The notes under the pieces: model-generated | Told to the model about the DNA's origin: nothing | Databases searched by the model: none | What the model saw: the letters and a program-made list of their open reading frames with translations, nothing else | Made by a program: the position numbers and the translations under genes | NCBI GenBank assembly: GCA_045598975.1 | Contig: JAZRVE010000011.1 | Span: forward strand, 1 to 38,957 | Origin: UMGS882 sp045598975 | GTDB taxonomy: Bacteria; Bacillota; Clostridia; Oscillospirales; CAG-382 | Reading direction: 5' to 3' | Length of the DNA: 38,957 nt | Shown here: positions 26,701-32,968 of the stretch, piece by piece | Layout of the letters: the number at the start of each line of letters is the position of its first letter | How positions within the stretch are numbered: position 1 is the first letter of the stretch

Positions 26701-26893
26701 CGGGATCGACGGCGGCAAGTGTGCCCTCGTCGGTCTGCTCTTTTTCTTCTGTCTGTGCCTTTTCCGTTTCTCCCGTTCCGGCGAATTCCTCCGCGGATTC
26801 GGGCAGGTCGAGCTCGACGGCGGCAAGCACCGGCAGTTGTCCGGTGATCAGCATCGATGCGGCGAGCAGAAGGGCAATGAGTTTTTTCTTCAT
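20711..26893 (-). CDS. Giant secreted M23-peptidase protein with cohesin and dockerin
   Basis: With the ATG at 26893 (AAAGGAG upstream) the protein has 2060 residues. Order: signal peptide (1-25); acidic Glu/Thr-rich segment (about 30-65); beta-rich region; LytM/M23 metallopeptidase domain (about 235-385) with WHGGIDIP (zinc His about 258 and Asp), TYMHLQ and GLHLHF; an HCDNPEC motif; chitobiase C-terminal-like and Fn3-like beta domains (about 660-905); InlB-type repeats; a Trp/Tyr-rich segment (about 1190-1440); more InlB-type repeats; cohesin-like domain (about 1875-1990); type I dockerin at the end (DLNGDGEVDYNDAILILK, DVNGDGEADFADAIRILM). M23 domains cut peptidoglycan peptide bridges. DNA for residues about 205-435 is much AT-richer than the rest. 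It is the first gene of the four-gene surface operon. Confidence 0.88.
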   Translation of the reverse strand: MKKKLIALLLAASMLITGQLPVLAAVELDLPESAEEFAGTGETEKAQTEEKEQTDEGTLAAVDPATLGVGAYGKEVDCGGDGFFIMDGVLYRTGAEDASAIVARDVTWLVAKGGVLYYAKTVGYNTDIHTFEPKTGDDSVLVRVFVPVEAFDVYGNDVYYLYNGEVAKVNTVTGEDATVCFDPTMTAFYVEDGDVVEATIDDEEPLISEAELAAVNTSKYDNVIVDRTFWYWPAQQGTINWNNINSLFGYRTYNNGTWHGGIDIPVDHVKVYASKPGIVIATNNGCSATKNTKCGCNESRGNYITIYHGKIYWENPDTNQVELVPIYSTYMHLQQNSLKVAVGDEVQMGQEIAISAGSGHGDKNGYGLHLHFQLNVNKVHGSGSEKNLKHYFISTIPVESQMAASKEEANKKGILYETSNSDIDGLKLRTHSIQYTFSTCSHTFTENKNGHCDNPECNFVFDYKGTKTYDGVGVYVTKYTTKLFRPSINLYAEPYMKSTVKNSGKFESLVIVGRVTNALGNVWYETDKGLFLSENTLNDAMEYSPLLNQILFENINSPDTSAPIKKKPFELSGTIKSTKLNIDKITGSIIDANTEAVVQTQDDKCTTNYKEYKIDKSIINSNLKFGSLKDGSYYLKYDVVAGGKTSTWKSETFTVGTNPPPVTVYYCTAPTFSPYTASHGQGVRLSCAQSGAKIYYTVNGGAEQSGTDLFFTEEGSYNIRAWATRSGMETSSVVSYTVTVARSAAPVFGEIVYAPSETYVTLSGSGNVYYTTDGSTPTESSSLNPGRIVLTGNTTIKAIAAEYGKQISPETLDIVYVSAPDATTVYSANDRKVAQGRAVSVSWDASARAASYTAILRYGGSICETCETQGTSATFSLPNAGTYSITVRAENSIGSSAESAPITFESVAPLTVTFVDRVVRENGITDQTVSDIQFNLDTHYGSSVRRVEGTVISRQKVDYGSKPVRPATTVREGFTFAGYSDEMYLPVYQDTTVGVLFEVNFYPVEYFDVTESNERRSISRQNVYYTGSAVRPDNVTVPAGYVFAGWNIDGNSKCTDDSFVCGPMSLDAAFKWGNEDLPVVVSISGVTRKNKSYAVSVRVKNNPTHTTQGRLVTVLYTSTGKMVYTQMDDLDLDLGKLNDWTEKVVELNYTEKIHHVCAYVLAVDDGKTSGMLSEEASFEGWTPAEGSDFKYWSDWSAWQTELVTADENTQVELMTLYIYNDLETTTSTTNNYLAGYGSYTYRDTYVGNFSGWSRSEYASVDNVSLKRDVERRYVEPTYKTQYRYGRWTNGAHTVMCPDWGGDKFGGSWRIEYTAWSDTQNYTWNWKSDKGRPAISYCTNHSHNHYAVNFYDPSDNSDCWYQRYVTGYNDVWYWEETQQVQTGGGYYEYRYRDTTYTYHFSRWGDEYVTETPVYASSTRRVTSTKNYRYKTASLIDKSTESPDVWTHHFSGVISNTSSSFAGKKAVAMIYKRTNTDPTEAQMEYVKQIVIGSGNTFDFTANTREAPDYVKKTGDFIVCLAIEGCNRLINVDVFEQPRPQYTVTFSLPDGSVFATKTVSEGDSLDVNEIGIPSVTGSRFVKWDRSVVNITENISTVAIMTPEPCFAVYVDHVNETAEIVQYRYGDPLSLPTPAYHEGKKFVRWDTGDDMTIRANRIITAVWEDVVYTVTFRDFDGNVVGQPQSVAHGHAATPPAMCEKNGVPYAWDVSAKQWWNVTEDMDVYPYEPIQYTAAPPTISFPTDETCSMFEAVLSTEERDGKIYYAFSEITETDAATYLAQHEHEYFDKEDDASPAASLLADEEEPGEEFLEEDYGPSAIDFIEEYTEPLTIYAGDVLYAFSVSADGNISPIAVFAYDPDDRTDSGAVISEYLPSDESQQILLPRIRAYVGDTVQIPMTIKNNPGLTDLTLILHYDTAKLTLTNAVGGDVFGEGGFSYDVRPDGSGKLSWHSDTVRDADGVLATLSFTVDADCDGTMLETEYESASDGEEDRYFYLGKGGITMTKGDLNGDGEVDYNDAILILKHDVGIAPLPENALSAADVNGDGEADFADAIRILMIDAGLAA

Positions 26894-26975
26894 GGCGTGT
26901 TCTCCTTTGCGGTTGTATATTTTTATTATATTTTTTATACGAAAAATAAAAGGGACGTCCCGGAAAAACAAAAAA

Positions 26976-27000
26976 GTGCGCCTCAACACAAGAGACGCAC
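26976..27000 (-). terminator. Intrinsic terminator inside the operon leader
   Basis: Nine-bp stem (26976-26984 and 26992-27000, one G-T pair) with a seven-base loop, followed on the minus strand by TTTTTTGTTTTT. It lies between the promoter and the giant M23 gene, about 80 bases before the ATG, so it would stop transcripts before the operon unless overridden. Confidence 0.8.
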
Positions 27001-27184
27001 CGAAAAATGCCGGCTCCCGTTGTTGCTGCTACACAAATCAATCAGAAGCGGGGCTTTCACACATTCAAACCCGCAGAACCGGCACTTTTACCTAATTTTG
27101 CGGGAAAATGTGTATAGCGGGATACGGATATCCCTCCGAAAAAGAGAAAAATACCCCTGACTTCCGATATTCGATCTGTGTAGC
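26976..27184 (-). ncRNA. Structured leader RNA (attenuator/riboswitch-like) or small RNA
   Basis: Minus-strand transcript from the promoter at 27191-27219. It contains a short hairpin (GGGATA, loop TCCG, TATCCC near 27120-27135), a closed multi-stem element at 27008-27084 whose outer 9-bp stem is TGCCGGTTC with GAGCCGGCA and which encloses a GCGGG...CCCGC stem and a CTG...CAG stem, and then the terminator at 26976-27000. I could not match it to a known riboswitch class by eye (c-di-AMP, c-di-GMP, cobalamin, SAM, TPP, FMN and glycine signatures are absent). It could equally be a stand-alone RNA of about 210 bases. Confidence 0.55.
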
Positions 27185-27190
27185 ATCCTG

Positions 27191-27219
27191 ATTTTACCAT
27201 ATTTTTCCTGTTTTGTCAA
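27191..27219 (-). promoter_or_regulatory. Strong sigma-A-type promoter of the cohesin/dockerin operon
   Basis: Minus strand: perfect -35 TTGACA (27214-27219), 17-base spacer, -10 TAAAAT (27191-27196). It directly follows the T-tract of the oxidoreductase terminator and lies about 300 bases upstream of the giant M23 gene; the space between holds the structured leader. Confidence 0.85.
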
Positions 27220-27228
27220 GTAAAAAAA

Positions 27229-27261
27229 ACCGCCCCACCGGGATTCTCCCGGCGAGGCGGT
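27229..27261 (-). terminator. Intrinsic terminator of the FAD oxidoreductase operon
   Basis: Stem ACCGCC/GGCGGT (27229-27234, 27256-27261) enclosing CCGGGA/TCCCGG (27238-27243, 27247-27252), followed on the minus strand by eight Ts. It lies about 20 bases after the oxidoreductase stop. Confidence 0.9.
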
Positions 27262-27279
27262 GCGATTTTTTCTTCCTAT

Positions 27280-29058
27280 TTATTTATTAGGTGTAAACGA
27301 GAAATCGTACAGATTCGTCACCGAGCTCTGCCAGCCGCCGCGGCAGACGAGCTTGACGGCGCGCACGGCGCCGCCCGTCGGGCAGAACCAAAACGGCTTA
27401 TAGTTGGCTTCGCATTGACACAAAACTTTTTCCGAGCCGTCGGCATAGACGGCGGACAGCGTAAACGCCTTGGCGAGATTAGCGGGCATCCGCACGGGCA
27501 CAAGCGACAGCGGGATATTGCACCGCATGGAAAACTGCCGTATTTCGCCGTCGTCCGACACCGAAAGCCGCGAATAATCCGGGTCGAACACGATACGCAC
27601 GGTGCCGTCGACCGGCTCGCGGAAGGCAAGCTCGACACATTCGCCTGTTTCACGTGAAACATACTGGCATCCGCCCTTGGGGCGCTCGACGCCGGAAAAG
27701 AGGCGGGACGCCTCGTCGGGCGTGAGATTGTGCGATGCCCGTAAGGTCACGTCGGGAATGATGCGCCTGACGCCGGGCAGATAACAGCCGTCGTAGAGGA
27801 TCTCCTGCTGTAATTCGGCGATGTGATGCGCCGAAATGTCGGCGGGAAAACAGTCGTATTTGCGGCAGAGATACGCCGCGTTGCCGACGGCTTGCCCAAG
27901 GATGGCGCAAGTCGCCATGACGCGCGTCGAGGAGAGCGCGGCGTGCGTGGCGCTGATGTTGCGCCCGGCAAAGAGAAGGTTGCGGACGTTGACCGAGTAC
28001 ACCGAGCGGAAGGGGATGCCGTAGGGCGACGGCGCATCGTGGTAGGTGGTGGGGTTGCCGGGATGATAGAACCCGGCGGGATTGTGGTCGTCCATCGACC
28101 AGCCGCCGTAGGCGATCACGTCGTCAAAGACGCCGCCCGCTTGGACGTCGTTCTGCGTCAGCACGTGCGGGCCGATGTAGCGGCGCGTTTCGCGCTTGCC
28201 CGGCAGGAAGCCCACCCAGTCCACCGCCCAGTTGTCGGCGCCGTGATCCCCGTGATTTTTGATGTGATCCCACACGCCGAAGAGGATTTTGAGCAGTTCA
28301 TCCTTGTTTTTCTCGGCGTCGCCCAGCGCATCGCCTTCGCCGCCGATCTCCACCCACCAGAAATTGGTGGCGGTCTCCTTCAAGGAGTGGTCGCGGCGCG
28401 GCAGATCGTCGTCCGTCTCGTAGGTGTACGCCCATTCGGGCTTGATAAAATCGACCTTATGCGCTGTTTCGCGCACCTGCATGAGACAACTGTTGCCCAT
28501 GGTTTTGAGGTCTGCCTGCTCCGGCTCGATGGATTCGCCGAATTCGTGCCGTGCCTCGCGTCCCTTCGTCCATTTGGCGCCGGTGAGCGGCGCGAGGACG
28601 CTGTCGCCCGAGCAATCGGCGAAGACGGCGGCTTCGACGGTGTGGAAGGTATACGTCGTCAACTGCCATGCGGTGATGCTGACGACGGTATCGCCGTCGG
28701 TCTCGGCGTCGAGGCAGGTGGTGTCGAGCAGCAGCGTCAGATTCTTCTCTTTTGCCGCCATGCCGTACAGCACGCTGTCCCACAGGGCGAAGTCCATCGT
28801 CGGGTTTTTATAGCTGTTTTCGAGATCGAGCTCGCTGATGATGCCGGATTCCTTATTATTTTCGCCGTGCGCGCCGCGCACCCACATACGCACCTCGCTC
28901 GACGCGTTGCCGCCGAGCATGGGGCGATCCTGCACAAGAACCGTCTTAACGCCCTTTCTGGCGGCGGCGACGGCGGCGCACAGACCGGCAAGTCCGCCTC
29001 CGACGACGCAGAAATCGGTTTCGTGTAGGATTGTTTCACGTGAAACATGAGTTTTCAC
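27280..29058 (-). CDS. FAD-dependent oxidoreductase (FAD_oxidored family)
   Basis: A 592-residue flavoprotein. Residues about 14-45 form the dinucleotide-binding fold (FCVVGGGLAGLCAAVAAARKG then VLVQDRPMLGGNASSEVRMW, the pattern of the FAD_oxidored family). ADCSGDSVLAPLTGA and NLLFAGRNISATHAALSSTRVMATCAILGQAVG are later FAD contacts. A beta-rich tail (about 455-592) follows and may bind carbohydrate. Relatives are often in sugar or polyol catabolic settings; the substrate here is unknown. No signal peptide is present. The start is GTG with GGGGAGG upstream, overlapping the stop of the DUF5662 gene (GTGA). Two perfect parS sites lie in the coding sequence, giving the VSRET peptides near residues 5-9 and 466-470. 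Confidence 0.85.
   Translation of the reverse strand: MKTHVSRETILHETDFCVVGGGLAGLCAAVAAARKGVKTVLVQDRPMLGGNASSEVRMWVRGAHGENNKESGIISELDLENSYKNPTMDFALWDSVLYGMAAKEKNLTLLLDTTCLDAETDGDTVVSITAWQLTTYTFHTVEAAVFADCSGDSVLAPLTGAKWTKGREARHEFGESIEPEQADLKTMGNSCLMQVRETAHKVDFIKPEWAYTYETDDDLPRRDHSLKETATNFWWVEIGGEGDALGDAEKNKDELLKILFGVWDHIKNHGDHGADNWAVDWVGFLPGKRETRRYIGPHVLTQNDVQAGGVFDDVIAYGGWSMDDHNPAGFYHPGNPTTYHDAPSPYGIPFRSVYSVNVRNLLFAGRNISATHAALSSTRVMATCAILGQAVGNAAYLCRKYDCFPADISAHHIAELQQEILYDGCYLPGVRRIIPDVTLRASHNLTPDEASRLFSGVERPKGGCQYVSRETGECVELAFREPVDGTVRIVFDPDYSRLSVSDDGEIRQFSMRCNIPLSLVPVRMPANLAKAFTLSAVYADGSEKVLCQCEANYKPFWFCPTGGAVRAVKLVCRGGWQSSVTNLYDFSFTPNK
27646..27661. other. parS site 1 (perfect)
   Basis: TGTTTCACGTGAAACA, the canonical 16-bp palindrome bound by ParB/Spo0J. 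It lies inside the oxidoreductase gene, where it is read as the VSRET peptide. Such sites load ParB to form the origin-segregation complex and lie mostly near oriC. Confidence 0.92.
29032..29047. other. parS site 2 (perfect)
   Basis: Identical 16-bp palindrome TGTTTCACGTGAAACA near the 5' end of the oxidoreductase gene (VSRET at residues 5-9), 1386 bp from site 1. Confidence 0.92.
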
Positions 29059-29636
29059 GATAAAAGCCTCCCCTCTGTCTGCGGACAGAGCATATTGCGG
29101 TCGTATATCGCTTTCAGATGCGGCTTGCGGAGCGTTTCACGCAGTCCGCTTTCCGGCAGTTCGGTGAAAACCTCGCGTAATGCGGCGAGAATGCCCGGAT
29201 GTACCGGCATTTTTACCGTTACCCGCTCTAAATAGGCGAGCGGTGACGCAAGCGTGAAGTCCTTGCCTAAATAGTTCTGGCTCGCACCGATGCAGTCGCA
29301 TACCATCTCCGCGAAGTATTTGAACGGCATGGGAGCGCTTTTCTGCGGCGAACCCGCGTCGTACCAGTATTCGTGATGATGCTTGTTGCGCCCCTTGTGG
29401 TGAAGCCAGCCCGGCGCGTAGCCGATCTCGTTCTTTTCCCGCGCATAGGGCGAACGCACGCCGCCGTTGTAGTAGCGCACGCTTTCGAAGAACTCCGTCG
29501 GTGAGTATTTGGACAGATCGTGCGTCAGCCCCTGAAAAGGGATGCCGGCGAGCACGCATAGCCGGAAAACGCGCCGCTTGTGCGCGTTTATGGTGTGCAG
29601 ATGACGAAAAAACGTGACAAAACCGCTGTTTTTCAT
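29055..29636 (-). CDS. DUF5662 family protein
   Basis: The 193-residue protein is soluble and His-rich, with FRHLHTINAHKRRVF, LTHDLSKYSPTEF and LHHKGRNKHHHEYW. The paired HD and HHK...HHH motifs suggest a metal-binding alpha-helical fold reminiscent of HD-type proteins, but catalysis is not established for this family and I do not assign one. GAGGTC lies before the ATG; the gene starts 9 bp after the G5-M23 gene and its TGA overlaps the GTG of the oxidoreductase, so the three are very probably co-transcribed and translationally coupled. Confidence 0.8.
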   Translation of the reverse strand: MKNSGFVTFFRHLHTINAHKRRVFRLCVLAGIPFQGLTHDLSKYSPTEFFESVRYYNGGVRSPYAREKNEIGYAPGWLHHKGRNKHHHEYWYDAGSPQKSAPMPFKYFAEMVCDCIGASQNYLGKDFTLASPLAYLERVTVKMPVHPGILAALREVFTELPESGLRETLRKPHLKAIYDRNMLCPQTEGRLLS

Positions 29637-29645
29637 AGTGCGACC

Positions 29646-31589
29646 TCAATCGAGCAGATAGTAGGAAAGCGCGCCCGACATATACGGAAGCGGATCGACC
29701 GTGGCGCCGTCCGAGATGACCTCAAAGTGGACGTGTACGCCGGTGGCGTTGCCGGTATCGCCGAGGGTGGCGATGGCGTCGCCCTGCGCGACGTAGTCGC
29801 CGACGCTCACGAGGATGGAGTCACAGTGCGCGTAGCGCGTGACGACGGTCTCGTTGTGGCGGATCTTGACGTAGTTGCCGTAGCCGCGGGAAACGCCCGC
29901 CTCGATGACCTCACCGCCGTCGGCGGCGACGATGATGCCGCCGCGCGGCCCGCAGATGTCGAGTCCCTGGTGGAAATCGTTGCTGTTGCCGAGGATACGC
30001 CAGCCGAAGACGCTGGTGATGAGCCCGTCGTAGGGATAGATGTAGGTGCCGGTCGGCAGAGCACTGCGTAACCCTTCCGGCAGAGGTTTTGTGCCGATGC
30101 ACACATGACGGTTCTGCGCCTCGCTTAATACTTCTTCGTCAATGAGCTCGCGGCTGACGATGCGGTCTTCGCTGTACGTCACGCGGTAGCGGCGGCGTGT
30201 GCGCCCGTCCCGTCCTTCGCGTAAGGTGCGGCGGACGCCCTCGTAGCGGGTATCGTCGTATTCGTATTCCGTTTCGTATGCCTTGACCTCGATCTGTTGT
30301 TCCTCACGCACGAGCAGAACGTCCACCGACACGTCGGTTTCGAGGGAGGAATTGAGGAAGGTGGCGGCGTAATCGCTTTCGGGATCGTTTGAGGTGCTCT
30401 CCACGCCCGAATAGTCGAGCTTCTGCGAGTAGGAGAAATCCTCCCCGTCCTCCGTGCCCGATTCGCCTTTCGGGGCAAGCCCGAACAGACTGCGCAGTTC
30501 GTTTTCCGAGAGGAAGTACGATTTGGGGTACTTGCCGTCGATGACGGTGATGTTGTTGTGAAAGACGAAATCATCCGGCACGTCGGTCTGATAATAGCGC
30601 ATATAGTTGAGTTTGAGCTTGGTCTTGTAATCCTTGACGGCGTCGTTGGCAAAGCGGGCGACCTCGGTGACGGCGGCGAGCTTGTTGTCAACGTAAAGCC
30701 CGTAACCGTGGGAGGTGTAGGTCTCCATATAGGCATTGAAGATAGAGGTGTCGCCCGGCAGGATGCGGCGGCTTTCGTCAAGCGGCTGCGGTGCGTAGGT
30801 GATGTGGCATTGCAGGATGACGGGCGTGCCGTAGGCGTCGCCGAGGGAAGCCTCGTATTGGCGTTTGATGGCGGTAATGTCGGCGATATTCTGCGTATTG
30901 CCGACGTATTCGCCGTCCACATACACGCCGAGCGCGTAGGACGGCGCGGTGTGCGAGGCGATAAAGGAACCCGCGAGCAGTACCGACAGCACGGCGGCGG
31001 CGGGCAGGACGGCTTTCCCCAGCACGCGGAAGAGCGTGCGGAAGGCACGCAGGGAATTGTCCAGATGGTGCGGGATGCGTCCGACCTTACCGACGGCGCG
31101 TCCGACCGTCCCAAAGGGTTTTGCGGCGGCAGGCAGGGCTTCGAGGGCACGCAGAGAGAACCACCAGAAGTTCCGGCGGTGTGTTTTGGACTTATCGCGC
31201 GACCACTTATGCGGGTGCGCGTGCACCGAGCGGTACTTCTTCTTAACATCGGACGCCGACTGCTCATAGCGGTTGGAGCAGACGAGATACAGCGCGTTAT
31301 AGCGGCTTTCGCGGCGGTTGAGTCCGTCGGCGCGGAACATGCGGTAGAGTTTTGTGCAGGAGGTGCCGGCAAGCAGTGTTTCACGTGAAACGTCGTCAAA
31401 CGGAACATTTGTTCGCTCTTCGGCAGAGGATTCCCGCGCATCTGTCGGCGCGTCTGCCGGTTGACCGCCCGCGGCGGAGGCGTAACGGTGGTCAAGCGAT
31501 AGCGTTGACGCCGGGTTGATCTCGTCGGGAGACGGAGAAAACGCGGATGTTTCGGGCGTTTCGGGCACGTCACGGTCGGGGGATATCAC
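29646..31589 (-). CDS. Membrane-anchored M23 endopeptidase with G5 domain
   Basis: I place the start at the GTG at 31589 (647 residues), because AGAGGTGAT lies four bases before it; an ATG 16 codons upstream (31637) sits about 20 bases from the -10 and lacks a ribosome site. Order: a long charged cytoplasmic part (about 1-190), one transmembrane helix (about 190-215, VLPAAAVLSVLLAGSFIA), an extracellular region with a G5-like domain (about 435-500), and a C-terminal LytM/M23 domain with HQGLDICG (His540, Asp544), RYAHCD (His588) and GVHVHFEV (His619, His621). These are the zinc and catalytic residues, so it should be an active peptidoglycan endopeptidase. The large cytoplasmic part is unusual. 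A parS-like site lies near the 5' end. Confidence 0.87.
   Translation of the reverse strand: MISPDRDVPETPETSAFSPSPDEINPASTLSLDHRYASAAGGQPADAPTDARESSAEERTNVPFDDVSRETLLAGTSCTKLYRMFRADGLNRRESRYNALYLVCSNRYEQSASDVKKKYRSVHAHPHKWSRDKSKTHRRNFWWFSLRALEALPAAAKPFGTVGRAVGKVGRIPHHLDNSLRAFRTLFRVLGKAVLPAAAVLSVLLAGSFIASHTAPSYALGVYVDGEYVGNTQNIADITAIKRQYEASLGDAYGTPVILQCHITYAPQPLDESRRILPGDTSIFNAYMETYTSHGYGLYVDNKLAAVTEVARFANDAVKDYKTKLKLNYMRYYQTDVPDDFVFHNNITVIDGKYPKSYFLSENELRSLFGLAPKGESGTEDGEDFSYSQKLDYSGVESTSNDPESDYAATFLNSSLETDVSVDVLLVREEQQIEVKAYETEYEYDDTRYEGVRRTLREGRDGRTRRRYRVTYSEDRIVSRELIDEEVLSEAQNRHVCIGTKPLPEGLRSALPTGTYIYPYDGLITSVFGWRILGNSNDFHQGLDICGPRGGIIVAADGGEVIEAGVSRGYGNYVKIRHNETVVTRYAHCDSILVSVGDYVAQGDAIATLGDTGNATGVHVHFEVISDGATVDPLPYMSGALSYYLLD
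31377..31392. other. parS site 3 (15 of 16 bases)
   Basis: TGTTTCACGTGAAACG differs from the canonical palindrome only at the last base. It lies in the G5-M23 gene, again encoding VSRET. Three sites within 3.8 kb form a cluster. Confidence 0.85.
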
Positions 31590-31656
31590 GGGAATCACCT
31601 CTTTCTGTCGGACTTTCGTTTGGACGGTTATTGACATATATATCCATTATGGACAG

Positions 31657-31685
31657 ATTATACCACAAGTATTCCGAAAAATCAA
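31657..31685 (-). promoter_or_regulatory. Sigma-A-type promoter of the G5-M23 operon
   Basis: Minus strand: -35 TTGATT (31680-31685), 17-base spacer, -10 TATAAT (31657-31662). Transcription would start near 31650, leaving about 60 bases before the preferred GTG start at 31589. Confidence 0.78.
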
Positions 31686-31804
31686 GTGGCAGGCGGCAAC
31701 GGTATTTCATATAGTAACAGTAAAGCCGTTGCGTGCCTTTTTGGTGACGGCACGCGGAAAATCATGTTAAATTATGTTAAATCGGGAAAAACGGAGGGAT
31801 GGGC

Positions 31805-32968
31805 ATGAAAACCGTATCGACCGAGCCTCGCTACCCGCTTTCTTTCCGCACGGCGCGCCCCTTTTTCACCGTGACGGAGCCGACGGACACGCCGCCGCTC
31901 GTGCCGGACGATCTGCAAACGCTGTACGCCTTCGGCACGGAATATACCGGAAAGGGCGTGACCGTCGCGCTCATCGAGGCGTATGACGCACCGGCTCTGC
32001 GGGAGGACGCGGCACGTTTCAACGAGCGTTTTTGCTTGCCGCAGACCGATCTTACGCTTTTATACGCGTCCGGTACGCGTGGGCGGACGGTGGTGCGTTC
32101 GTGGGCGGCGGAGGCGGCGGCTGACTGCGAGTGGGCGCACGCGGCGGCACCCGACGCACGGATATTGTGCGTTTTTGCGCGGGATAACCGCATTGATTCG
32201 CTGTTCGAGGCGATCGACGCGGCGGCGGAGGCGGGCGCGGACGTCATTTCCATGAGCTTCGGGCTTGCGGAATTTGCGGCGGAGGCGGCGTACGACGAGC
32301 GCATGAAGCGCACGGGGTGTATTTTTACGGCTTCGTCGGGCGACGTGGGCGGAGAAGTGTTCTTTCCGTCGGCGGGAGCGGCGGTGCTCAGCGTCGGCGG
32401 TGCGCAGGTGTTCCGCGGGCGATCGGGCGAGGTATGCGGCAGGCGGGCGTGGGAAAACAGCGGCGGCGGGGAGAGCGCCTACATAGAAAAGCCGGTATGG
32501 CAGAGGCTGATGCCGGGCTGTGAGGGGGAGAAGCGGGTGACGCCGGACGTGGCGTTCGATGCGGCGGGCGAGCCGGGGTATGCGGTTTTCAGCACGGCGT
32601 GTGCGGAGAGTGCGCGGGCAGGCGGCTGGGTGCGGGCGGGCGGCACCAGCATGGCGGCGCCCATCGCGGCGGGTCTGTGTGCGCGGCTTGCCGAAAAAAA
32701 GCCGATCGCCCTGCATCATGGCAGGGCGGCGCATTATTTATACACGCTTGCGGGCGGCGCAGAGTACCGCAGACCGCAGTTTTATTTTGAGGAAGTGACC
32801 GTAGGTCACAGCGGGCGCAACGAGGCGCACGGCGGGTACAATGCCTGCACGGGGCTGGGTATCCCCAATGTGAGGCAGATCCTCGGAAGCGTGCCGCTTC
32901 ACCCGTACCGCGCCGCAAGCGGCGCGGGGAAACGTTTTACTTTTTTTCTCGCAAGAGAAAAAAAGTAA
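31805..32968 (+). CDS. Sedolisin-like (S53) serine-carboxyl peptidase without signal peptide
   Basis: The ATG at 31805 is preferred over the one at 31799 because GGAGGG (31793-31798) then has a six-base spacing; the protein has 387 residues. It has the S53 catalytic set: Glu103 and Asp107 (AAEAAADCEWAHAAAP), Asp180 in TASSGDVGG and Ser282 in GGTSMAAPIAAG, plus a late NACTGLGIPN segment near the family's calcium site. Sedolisins are usually secreted with a large propeptide; this one has neither signal nor propeptide, so a cytoplasmic or non-classical role is inferred. The last 27 residues (SVPLHPYR...REKK) are encoded by the dispersed intergenic repeat, and the stop lies inside its hairpin. 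It is the only plus-strand gene here. No clear promoter was seen. Confidence 0.85.
   Translation: MKTVSTEPRYPLSFRTARPFFTVTEPTDTPPLVPDDLQTLYAFGTEYTGKGVTVALIEAYDAPALREDAARFNERFCLPQTDLTLLYASGTRGRTVVRSWAAEAAADCEWAHAAAPDARILCVFARDNRIDSLFEAIDAAAEAGADVISMSFGLAEFAAEAAYDERMKRTGCIFTASSGDVGGEVFFPSAGAAVLSVGGAQVFRGRSGEVCGRRAWENSGGGESAYIEKPVWQRLMPGCEGEKRVTPDVAFDAAGEPGYAVFSTACAESARAGGWVRAGGTSMAAPIAAGLCARLAEKKPIALHHGRAAHYLYTLAGGAEYRRPQFYFEEVTVGHSGRNEAHGGYNACTGLGIPNVRQILGSVPLHPYRAASGAGKRFTFFLAREKK

Noticed and set aside
27008..27084. c-di-AMP, c-di-GMP or other known riboswitch
   Set aside because: The leader looks structured, but the conserved core sequences of these classes as I remember them are not visible; left as an unknown structured RNA.
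31590..31637. Upstream ATG start for the G5-M23 peptidase
   Set aside because: It sits about 20 bases from the -10 and has no ribosome site, while a GTG 16 codons later has AGAGGTGAT at good spacing.
31690..31800. Promoter for the S53 gene
   Set aside because: TTAAAT sequences occur near 31766 and 31776, but no -35 at 16-18 bases was found.
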